From Dermanyssus gallinae (Eukaryota > Arthropoda > Arachnida > Mesostigmata > Dermanyssidae), in assembly GCA_003439945.1 (NCBI GenBank), contig QVRM01006824.1, positions 1-64,000 on the forward strand: DNA of 64,000 nt. Direction: 5' to 3'. Position 1 is the stretch's first letter; each line of letters begins with the position of its first letter. Below, in pieces: positions 55,871 to 64,000 of the stretch. Below the pieces are notes generated by a model, which worked only from the letters and a program-made list of their open reading frames with translations, was not told the DNA's origin and did no database searches. A program made the position numbers and the translations under genes.

Positions 55871-56200
55871 TACGGTAGTGATGACAAGCACGGCCTGGCG
55901 AGCAGCGGGATATAAGAGCAGACATTTAACTATGGCGTTTGCAGCCCACGGGTTTCATCACGCGTTATGCAGCACGGAAGAATTCCACGATCCTCAGGAG
56001 TGTTGCAGGTGCACGAGGTGCTCTGGCCAGTGCGATAGATACCACGCCGCAGCATGCCCTGCAGTTTAGTCAATAGCTGAGCTCAAGATGAGAGAAGACC
56101 CAATGACGTGAAGGAAGCACTAGTTGTGTCTGATGTATATGTTTATAATTTTACCCAACCTGGGTGTTAATAAACCATAATATAATAATATTGACTCCTC
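55871..56200 (+). mobile_element. LINE ORF2 C-terminus and 3' UTR
   Basis: The frame from 55,878 reads AWRAAGYKSRHLTMAFAAHG then FHHALC, CCRCTRCSGQC, YHAAACPAV and stop at 56,069. The Cys/His-rich ending is the one seen at 17,203-17,330. The gag-only LTR element inserted just upstream. AT-rich sequence with AATAAA-like TAATAAACC follows near 56,170. Confidence 0.6.
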
Positions 56201-56359
56201 GTCTCGATCACTCTCCCAAGGCTGTTGCATGAACCCATCCCCCCTAACGAATTTCCTTGGCTATCTTAAGCGTGAAGATGGCGTCAAACAGGTCCGTCGT
56301 CTCATTTGCCTCCTTTCACGCTTCCGTCCGTTATTATTATTATTATTACATTACTTCAC
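56201..56359. other. Spacer with (TTA)n
   Basis: No gene is seen. (TTA) repeats are at about 56,332-56,348. Confidence 0.4.
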
Positions 56360-56760
56360 TTTTCCTTTAGTCTGTTGAGTATATTTTCGTTTCATACGAT
56401 AGTCGCATTGTTCTGACCTGTCTGAACAATGCGACTATCGTATGAAACAAAAGAAACACTTTTGGCGCCACACGAGCTAGATTCCGACCGTTCCAAAACT
56501 ACTGTCATTCCCATTGGTGGCGCCAGTAGTAATGACTTTACTACACGATTTTACCTCAAAATTTCCACTCAAGTTCATAATTTCGAAGTTTAGCGATGCA
56601 CTGCAAGTCATGGCACCTACCTACTAACTCAAAGTTGACCAAAACCGGGCAAGAACTAGAATCCTAAGATGTTTTCCACAGATTTACAAGAACACGTCCT
56701 CACCGTTCGATTTCGAAACCGAATCACTGTACATCCAGTTAGAAACATTTCAAGTGTCCA
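56360..56760 (+). other. Leader-like segment with PBS-like site, diverged copy C
   Basis: The third and oldest copy of the segment at 3,800-4,200, with TTTTGGCGCCACACGAG near 56,460-56,477. Shared words include GGTGGCGCC/GGTGGTGCC, ACTACACGATTT and TTTCCACAGA. A local inverted duplication lies inside it at 56,389-56,448. Confidence 0.4.
56389..56448. repeat. Perfect 25-bp inverted repeat with 10-bp loop
   Basis: The arms 56,389-56,413 and 56,424-56,448 are exact reverse complements. Copies A and B of the surrounding segment lack the second arm, so it arose as a local inverted duplication. Confidence 0.95.
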
Positions 56761-57177
56761 ATTTGACATGTAATACCCTTCACTTCCATTACAGCTCGGA
56801 CTGCACAAAAAGCTGCTTTATATCTTTTGTGTCTGAGACGTCGTGGGATCTACATTCTAAACATGTGTCTAGATCAAAGAATTCTCTTTTCGCCCAGAGT
56901 CGTCATCCGCTAACAAACAAACATTATATCAATCAGCCTCCCGGCCCTTGGCCAACTTAGCCCATAAGTCCTGGTTGGGCCAGTATTCTGCGCATATACC
57001 TCATGACAGCGGCCGCATCCCCCCGCCGCAAGAGTGGAAATGCACGGAACGTTGCGTCTTCTGTGGTGAATACAAGTGCATCGGCCACTTCTGTGGAAGC
57101 TGCCTCGTGGAGATGCTAGGGTGTCACTGAGCATCATAAATTTCAAACAATCATTTATTACTCAAGTCGAGTCTATG
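56761..57177. other. Unassigned spacer
   Basis: No supported gene. A Cys-rich plus-strand frame (56,948-57,130, WKCTERCVFCGEYKC) has no family I recognise and overlaps the expected 3' UTR of the neighbouring minus-strand LINE. Confidence 0.35.
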
Positions 57178-57650
57178 TTAAATATGAATCAGCCGGAGTG
57201 TTGGTGGGTTCCGGTAGTGCAATAGATAATAGGTTGAGCAAGTTGTTCCACAGTGCCGACAGGCGCACTGCTCGCCTGCCTCATGGAAGCAAACTTTCGT
57301 GCACACTGCATGATGGAAGCCGTGCATTGCATGACGCATAATAAGGTGGCGAGTTTGGTATTGGGCATTCCTCCACGAGTTGTTCATCATAGCTTGCGTC
57401 CAATAAAAATGCATGTCCACCTGGCACATGCTCTTGATACTCGCCAGTTAACCGCAAGTGAAAGCGCTGGAGGTCTTCCGTGAAAAGTGGGGTACCCGCA
57501 GCCAGATACAACAATTGGTTGCAACTGCTTCGGTGAACGCCCATAACCCGTTTAAGATATTGTAACGAAGTAAGACACAACACCACAACGACACCACAGT
57601 CGACCGAGCACATCATCGAACGTGCAACAGCCTCCACATGAGACCGCTCA
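57178..57650 (-). mobile_element. LINE ORF2 C-terminal part, minus strand
   Basis: SLQYLKRVMGVHRSSCNQLL and AAGTPLFTEDLQRF (57,560-57,460) are typical of the region after the RT. A shifted frame (57,429-57,178) continues QVDMHFYWTQ, MRHAMHGFHHAVC, CACRHCGTTC and a stop. This is the most complete copy of the Cys/His-rich end in the window. The RT is absent. Confidence 0.65.
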
Positions 57651-58079
57651 GCTACATGGCAACGACAACATGGCACGTGCATCACCGCCGACCTGTCGCG
57701 CCACATCGGCAACATCATCATCAGACCTATGTACCTGACCTGCGGCGACGGCACCACCAGAGATTATGCACGTTGTGATAATGCGTAGTTTAAACCGACC
57801 AATCAGTGAAGAGGACGAGTGGAATATTCCGGTGCCGAATGTTCGAGAAGATTCGATTACATCATTTAACATTGTTACTACATGAACGCTACGGCGTACC
57901 TTGAGTGACTAAAATAGACCGAGGCAGCATGGCCAACAACCATTCGTTGTCCGGTTACGCTTGACGCCAGACCTACGTTCCGTGTTGTCATTCATCGTAC
58001 CTGAGTCCCTCGTGTCGTAGTAACCGCCCGACTGAGCTACCATCCCCAGTAACTTAGCGTAGCAGCAACATCGTTACAA
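57651..58079. other. Unassigned spacer
   Basis: No recognised gene or repeat. Confidence 0.4.
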
Positions 58080-60240
58080 TATGTTGCCTTCAAGCGGTCG
58101 AGTTCGCCAAAGCTCGAGGCTCTGAGATGTTCCCAGATAAGTTCAATTGCATGACTTTCTGTAGGGGCAACTTTCGGGCCAAATAATTTTAAACCCATTC
58201 TCCAGCAGCTCACTGATAATTACAGAAAACAGAATTGGACTAAGGATATCGCCATGAGCAACAATCGTTTTCTGTCCAGATTTGGGATGTTCGGCAACGC
58301 CGTCGTCCAGTATCACACATTACTCGTAGAAAATAGCTGCCAATAGTTTGAGAAAACGTTGTGGTATAGCCAAGGTTGCCATCTTCCAAAGAGCAGCGTT
58401 GCTAGGTGCAGTATCAAAGGCAGATTTGAAATCTACAGATATTGCAAATATTGAACGCACGCGGCGGCCTACTGTTTTCATAATATCCCCGAGGAATATT
58501 GCACAAGCTGGTGACTTGCGCCTGAGCGCCTAAATCCATGGTGTTCTTAGAGCATGAAGCCCTGCATTTCCAGGCACCAAGTTAGGGGCAACGATAGTAG
58601 TGTAGAGATGCAGCTTTTCTTTGAAATTCCTCTCCAGGCTGAAGGATCTAACACGTCACCTTTGCCTTTAGGAATCACGGCCAGTATACAGTCTCGCCAA
58701 CTAGCTGGGGTATCCCCTATGTCCAGGAAGTGAGAAATCGCTGGTTGCAGCGGTTCCGACTGCTTGATATAATAATTTCTAATCATATATGGTCCCGGCG
58801 CCTTTCCATTTTAAGGTGCAAAATTGCTACCGCAACCCCTTGTAAAGTGAATGGTTCGTATTGGCCCGATGCTGGCTATTTCGCTGTGCGGGCCTTGAAA
58901 CACACACACCTCGTGCAGAATTGTGTTCGCTGACGAGAACATATCTCTGAAATGCTGGACAATAATTGTAGACCAAATAGGGCATGCAACTCTTTCCTTT
59001 GTCTGGCGGATCTATTTATAAGACTGGCGTTCTGTTGCATGAACCAGTTTTGCTTCTTTTGTTTCAGGTATATACAAGCTGGGCCTCTTTTAGGGTAAGA
59101 AAGAATGATTGCTTCGCAAACTTTTGAGCTTCGTAGCCATGAACCATGGTTTTGAGCGCCGAGCGGTGGATGGAGCTACGCAACTCACAAATTGTTTTAG
59201 TCAGTGTTTCGCAACGACTCTCTATGTCGAGGCCACCTGAATCGAAGTTCAATGTCCTAGGCAAACGGTTGATGCGACCTGGATCTAGCAATTTTCAGAC
59301 GTATTTTCTTTGTACCGTAGTACCGTTTGTGCGTGCCTTAAATAGCAAAGTTAGCTGCAGGTGCGGGCCGTTGCCAAAAGCTGTAATATTACTTACATAT
59401 CAGCAATGTTGGAAGTCGTTCGAGCCTAGATTAGTTGCGAAAATATCAAGTGTTGATAATCCTTGGTGCCCGTTAGAGACATGCTGTGCTGGGTCTGTGA
59501 TGACCCACATACCACACTGATAGAGAATATGCAGTAATATATGCGTTTTTCGTGCGCCCGGTTGGTCGATACGACAGTTTACATCGTCTGCCAAAACTGT
59601 TGGTTTATTTAAATCAATTGCAGATAGGACTTGCACCAATCGTTCTACAAAACCTGTATATATCTTCATGTGGGTTAGAGTACAGAGCGACTATGTTGAT
59701 TTCATCTGCCTCGAAAATTACAGAGTTGTCTTCACCTAACTTAGTCGAAACGGCTTCTAAAAGTTCATTATAACAGACCGATACTCCATCGCTGGGCCGG
59801 CCTCAACCGTGATTGTTGAGCCGGGCTAAGAGCTGAGGAGAACCATGAAAGGTCATCCCTACTATGTAAGAACGATAATATCGAACTTATTCATTTCCGA
59901 TGGTACCAGCATAGGTAAACCGTTACCAATGCCCTCGACGTTCCACTGGAGAATCTTTAAGCTGAGACTTATTGCAGAAGCGGACTTGAGTTTCCGACTG
60001 AAGCGAGTGGTTCGCTGCTGGCGACTTTAAAAGGGTAGTTGTCCTCGCTGTAGTAAGTTCGGGCACATCCACGGCATCTGATGTGCCCGTTCTACCGTGA
60101 ACCTACGGGTTTCATAATCCTATAGGAAGCTGACCTACATTGGGTGCCTGAACTGTCCAATAATGTTGAGCGTCCTTTGCTAGGTCGATTGTTGCATATA
60201 CAGTGGCACAGCCTGTTGTATGCCATGCCTGGCATAATAC
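58080..60240 (-). mobile_element. LINE relic, ORF2 5' half and RT (family copy 2)
   Basis: Homologous to 35,640-37,392 but extends further into the RT. On the minus strand NKFDIIVLT lies near 59,885, a VLADDVNCRIDQ block near 59,590 and RINRLPRTLNFDSGGL near 59,280. Then come SWRDCILAVIPKGKGDVLDP (58,710), KSAFDTAP, ALWKMATLAIPQRFLKLL (58,400) and AHGDILSPILFSV (58,240). The YADD block is missing. Stops and frameshifts are frequent. Confidence 0.7.
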
Positions 60241-60261
60241 ACGTGGTGTATTGGTGGTGGG

Positions 60262-61256
60262 GTGCAAGCTTGAGGAGCCAACTCATTCTTGAGGCAACAA
60301 CGCCACAGGTGAGAGAAAAGCTTCTCCTCGAGGAGGCCTTGCTAGTCGAGCAGGCCGTGACGACCGGGCTACACGTGGAGAGGGGCGTCACGGAAGACAA
60401 GTGGACCGCAGGACGGTACGGGTAGGTGACGAGAAGCGGAAAGACCGGCGGCAGCGCGAGAACACGGAGCAAATTAATGTCACATGTACAGATGGAAAAG
60501 CCACGAGTACGAAGCAAACGAGCAGGCCGTGACGGCCGCGCTGCACGTGGAGAGGTGCGTCACGGAAGCATCACGGAAGGTGGATCGCAGGACAATACGG
60601 GTAGGTGACGAGGAGCGGAAAGCTGAAGGGCCGGCGAAACGAATCGGACAAAGGCCGGCGGCAGAGCGAGAACACGGAGCGGGTGGATGCCAGGTGTACA
60701 AATGAAAAAGCCACGACTACGGAGTAGTCGAACAGGCCCCGACGGCCGCGCTACACGTGGAGACCATGTTGTTTGCAGGACGGGCGGAGCGGGTGGATAC
60801 CAGACGTGCAGATGGATAAACCACGAGTACGTGGCCGAAATGTGCCCGGCAAAACAAGTGAGGGGCCGAAAGTGTGGTAAGTTTGGCCATTTCGGCTGGA
60901 AGTGTGTGAACGCGGCAGAATGTACAGGCGATCGGCGTGGAGAAGCGGCAATGCTGGGATCGTTGGACCGTGCCTGGAGGCGGCGGAGGAGGATACACAT
61001 GAGGATGAGCGAATGCGAGTGGACGAACCAAAGGAGTACGCAGACGGAAAAATAACGGCAGTCGGAACCAGGTTCGTGCGGTCGTGCCCGGCGACTGGGT
61101 CAGTATACGGAGGCCAGCCGCCGCCGGGTGCACCACATGGTGAACATGAAGACGACCGCTGTGAAGGATGTCCACGGCGAGTTAGACGCGCACCAAGCCA
61201 TTTACGGGAGCCAAGACGGGATATAATTTAAAACAAGCCTGTGAAGGGAGGGAGAA
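60262..61256 (+). mobile_element. Ty3/gypsy gag fragment with internal duplications
   Basis: LRSQLILEATTPQVREKLLL near 60,275-60,335 followed by EEALLVEQAV matches the end of the gypsy gag domain. CPAKQVRGRKCGKFGHFGWK near 60,840-60,905 is a zinc knuckle in which one Cys is replaced by Arg. Between them the segment around EQAVTAALHVE is repeated three times. No pol is present. The right side is a polypurine tract (GAAGGGAGGGAGAA) and an LTR. The left side is truncated within the LINE relic. Confidence 0.65.
60348..60840 (+). repeat. Three imperfect tandem units in gypsy gag
   Basis: Units begin with GAGCAGGCCGTGACG-like sequence at 60,348, 60,520 and 60,730. The spacings of 172 and 210 bp show that the units also differ in length. 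Confidence 0.8.
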
Positions 61257-61545
61257 TGTAGAATAGCAGCGTCCGTTAAGCAGCGCGGGCATATATATCG
61301 TCTGTTGGCGGCAATGCTGAAGCAAACTAAATACAGGGCGCCAAATAGAGGAGGCCGCCACACCAGTAGCGAAGACGCGGGAAGTTACTTAATGCGCGGG
61401 CAAATCTGTGATATATAAGGAGGCACGAGAATAAATAAATCAGTAGTCTTTGGTGCGAGCCAGGCAGGGGACGTGTGTTGTTTGAGCGAGAGAATGGCGA
61501 ACTCGTAACGGTCGCCGCCCGGTCATGGGGGTGGTGGACACTACA
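61257..61545 (+). repeat. 3' LTR of a Ty3/gypsy-type element
   Basis: The 289-bp segment starts TGTAG and ends CTACA (perfect 5-bp inverted ends). It follows a polypurine tract and contains ATATATAAGG near 61,410 and AATAAATAAAT near 61,432. A different reading frame is cut precisely at its right edge, which confirms the boundary. The 5' LTR is absent. Confidence 0.75.
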
Positions 61546-62215
61546 GTACGTACCCGGTTTGGCGTCAATCATTTGCTCTGTCTTCTGAAAAAAATCTGCA
61601 ACTTTTTTATGTGGGTGACATTTGGACTGAAAACCTGGCGTGCGGCAAAAATTGTCGCAGATTCTACTGCGCAGGTTTTTGACGGCAGAGTCGCCCATAA
61701 GTAGAACCCTTGCCTCATTCGGTCGTTGTTTAGCGTCCCCGTTGACCCGTGCAAGTGTTGGTTGGCTGGCTGACACTTCCGCGTCGTCCATGCCTTGTGA
61801 GGCAGGTGCGGATCGCGTGCGTAGCATTTGGGACTGTGACTCGCACTGTGTTCGGAGGGAATTCACCTGGTGCTCGAGCCATGCGACTATGGAGAAAAGA
61901 AGAGCAATCGTCTCGCCAAGTGGCGCTGTGATTTCTGATGACGCCACTTTCGAGATAAGGACATCAAGTTCGAGTGTTGTCAATGTCGAGAGGATGTCAA
62001 TTGAAAAAATAGAAATATTTCAAGACCACCGAGCAGGGCAAAACATAAACAAGCGTCCGTTGCAATGACGTTGTCGAACACAATCGGCTGTCAGGTTGAG
62101 TGGAGTTGGAAGAAGTTTGTTTCTTGCTTCGCTCGACTCTCCTTGCTTTGTACTGTCACTGTTGTAGCTTTTCTGGCAATTGTCACACTTGCAACAGCGT
62201 AAACGAGTCAAATTA
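61546..62215 (-). mobile_element. LINE ORF1 with zinc-like N-terminus and SGNH/esterase-like start
   Basis: In one frame interrupted by a single TGA near 62,020, the minus strand encodes RLRCCKCDNCQK, a heptad-rich region (IALLFSIVAWLEHQVNSL) and ARVLLMGDSAVKNLRSRI. It ends at KPGTY exactly where the gypsy LTR begins. GDS after hydrophobic residues fits block I of SGNH esterases, and esterase-like ORF1 proteins are known from CR1-type LINEs. The remaining catalytic blocks would lie beyond the insertion and are not found. Confidence 0.5.
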
Positions 62216-62620
62216 ATGGGAGCAAACGTTGAACACGTCTACCCTGCACAACAGCTGATCAATTTTCTGCGCCACAAATTCTAGCTGCAAAAGGGTGTAC
62301 GTGCTCCTAAGAGAGGAATATTTGCGTAGCTTTTTTTTGTACCCCGGTCCGGAGGGGGTATTAGGGTGCCAGCTACACCACGTAGGGCCTGGATAAATGC
62401 CCAGCTAAAGCTGCTAAATAAATCGCATCCTTGGATATGGTTTGCCTGGCCTGGTGAAATGAACGAGCGTAAAAGGTAAAGGCCCCAGTTGGTTCCCAAT
62501 GAGGGTAACCATTCTGTCGTGACCCACAAATTGACGATCCCTCTGCTTATGGCTCTCTTTACTCAATTTTGAAGTAAGCAAATTCAGAGTAACTCCGTCC
62601 TCTACTTAGGTTCAGGCGTA
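62216..62620. other. Unassigned spacer
   Basis: No supported gene. The minus-strand frame 62,529-62,281 has no recognised domain. Confidence 0.4.
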
Positions 62621-63500
62621 TCCCCGTGTTCTCTTTCTGCTCTACTGTGGCGCAGATTTCTCGCACTTTTAGGAGTTATGTGACAACGCGTTCACTCAGT
62701 GGAAGTCGACGATATGTCAGATGTCTTCAACCTGTTGGCGAGAAGCTGTCAACTCTCCCGGTAAGCCCGGTGTACGTGGTAGAACATCTAAAGAGCGTGG
62801 TTCACAATGATCCTGAACAGGTGGTTCCTTTGTAGAGTGTTAAATGCATTGCAGTCGAGCTTCATGACGAACGTCGGCGTCGCGCTCGACAGGATTGTGT
62901 CGTATGGACCGCCACGTCGAGTCTCTGGTCTGGTACACCCCAACTAGTGTTAGCCAAGAGTCTTGGCGAAAAACTATTTGCTCTCCCTAATAACTTTTGC
63001 CGCAATGACCTGTGAAGCGCTATGGGTCCCGACAATCCCTCTATTCCTTGAGAATGAAAAACCTCGGAAAGGCATATACAAGGACGTAATAAATGGTGGT
63101 TCCGAAGTTTAAAAAAAGCAAACTCTGGGAGTAACTGCAAGAGGTATACGAAGCATCGGAACGTCTTAGACAGGAAAAGGCGCCCGGACGACAGCCAATC
63201 TACTTATGAAGGAATATACGGCAACAGTGGCCGCTGCGGCGACAGAGATGTTACGTCTGGCTTGTTCTTTACCGAATGGAAGGGCGCAGATCTTGTTCTG
63301 ATCCCGAAGAGCCTTACCTCCTACCGCCCTGTCTGCCGCTTAAATATCTGGTCAGAGGTACCGATTCCATCTCGAAGACAAGTCTGCAAGACCCCTATCG
63401 TTACCTGTACCTCAATGACGAGGAAATTAATATCGTTAACACGGCAACGTACCCCGGAGTTTTCCGTGAGCACCTGAAGGCGGAAGAACGCCGTCTGTGA
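62621..63500 (+). mobile_element. R1-like RT N-terminal remnant
   Basis: Plus-strand frames near 63,200-63,350 read EYTATVAAATEMLRLACSLP, then NGRAQILF or ADLVLIPKS in neighbouring frames, and SYRPVCRLN. This is the order seen at the start of R1-clade RT. It is heavily frameshifted. The part before 63,100 is assigned only by proximity. Confidence 0.4.
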
Positions 63501-64000
63501 AAAGACCCTATGCTCAAGAAGAAAGACGAGAGGCGACGTATGGCATGAGGAGTGAAACGGCCAGGTGCCAGTTTCCGGAAACGTATATCAAACATAAAAA
63601 ATGGCTACATCGGCTCAAGGGAGAGCCAAGCTTCAACACCACCCAGGCCCTGATGGGTTAATCATACTAATTACTAAATAAACATAAGATTATGTGTATG
63701 CCCTTTGGCTTTCATAAAGGATTATCAAGTTTATGCTAACTTAATAGCAATTTATATGTGGCATTTTGTGCCAAATTTTGATCACACAAATAATAAAGAG
63801 AAAATGCACCACTGACTATGAGTTATTACGATGCGGCCCATCTATCTAAGCATAATCGTCTTGCTAACTTGCCGATATGTATGCCGCATTTTCTTTGGTA
63901 CCTGCCGCTTACCTTTGATTCACAAAATAAGACATGTAAAATTTACGCTCATTACTTGGATGAAATACCTGGCATAAGGTATACATATTTCACGTTGCAC
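63501..64000. other. AT-rich end of window, nothing recognised
   Basis: No open frame or repeat that I can support. Confidence 0.4.

Noticed and set aside
56948..57130. Cys-rich small protein (WKCTERCVFCGEYKC)
   Set aside because: It is a single short frame with no signal peptide or splice sites, lying in the probable UTR of a minus-strand LINE. The evidence is too weak.

Overview
This window is animal nuclear DNA, most likely from an arthropod. Evidence is intron-containing coding sequence, BEL/Pao and Ty3/gypsy LTR retrotransposons, R1- and R2-like LINEs, tRNA-derived SINE-like pieces and many (TA)n microsatellites. A tick or mite is a guess I cannot prove from sequence. Nothing prokaryotic is present.

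Positions 1-37,400 are a transposon graveyard. The left edge carries the N-terminal part of an R2-like LINE (minus strand). Then comes an 11-kb patchwork of LINE pieces on both strands that occurs twice: copy A at 1,971-19,661 and copy B at 22,956-34,021, about 1-2% divergent by eye. Copy A is interrupted by a full-length BEL/Pao element (10,257-16,764) with 429-bp LTRs, a 5-bp target-site duplication (GAAGT) and one long intact gag-pol reading frame. Copy B keeps the exact empty site at 31,115-31,119, so the insertion came after the duplication. Between the copies lies a minus-strand R1-like element (ORF1 with zinc knuckles, ORF2 with endonuclease and the start of the RT). After copy B come more minus-strand LINE relics.

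Positions 37,400-52,600 are the non-repetitive host part, rich in triplet repeats (37.9-39.1 kb) and (TA)n tracts. It contains the 3' end of a plus-strand crumbs (crb) gene: an EGF exon (to 43,735), an exon with the transmembrane segment and the GTYSPS FERM-binding motif (44,092-44,249), and a short last exon ending in ERLI-stop (48,861-48,936). Splice sites and phases join these exons cleanly. The 4.6-kb last intron holds LINE debris and two strong inverted repeats. The upstream crb exons are not visible in the window.

Positions 52,669-64,000 return to transposons. There is an LTR element with a complete gag but almost no pol (52,669-55,870, TACG duplication) inserted in a LINE C-terminal region. 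Further on are a LINE C-terminus on the minus strand, a second copy of the 36-kb LINE (58,080-60,240), a gypsy gag fragment with internal tandem duplications plus its 3' LTR (60,262-61,545), an esterase-like LINE ORF1 cut exactly by that LTR (61,546-62,215) and an R1-like RT remnant.

The only gene here with a clear host function is crb. The only element that looks recently mobile is the BEL/Pao copy.
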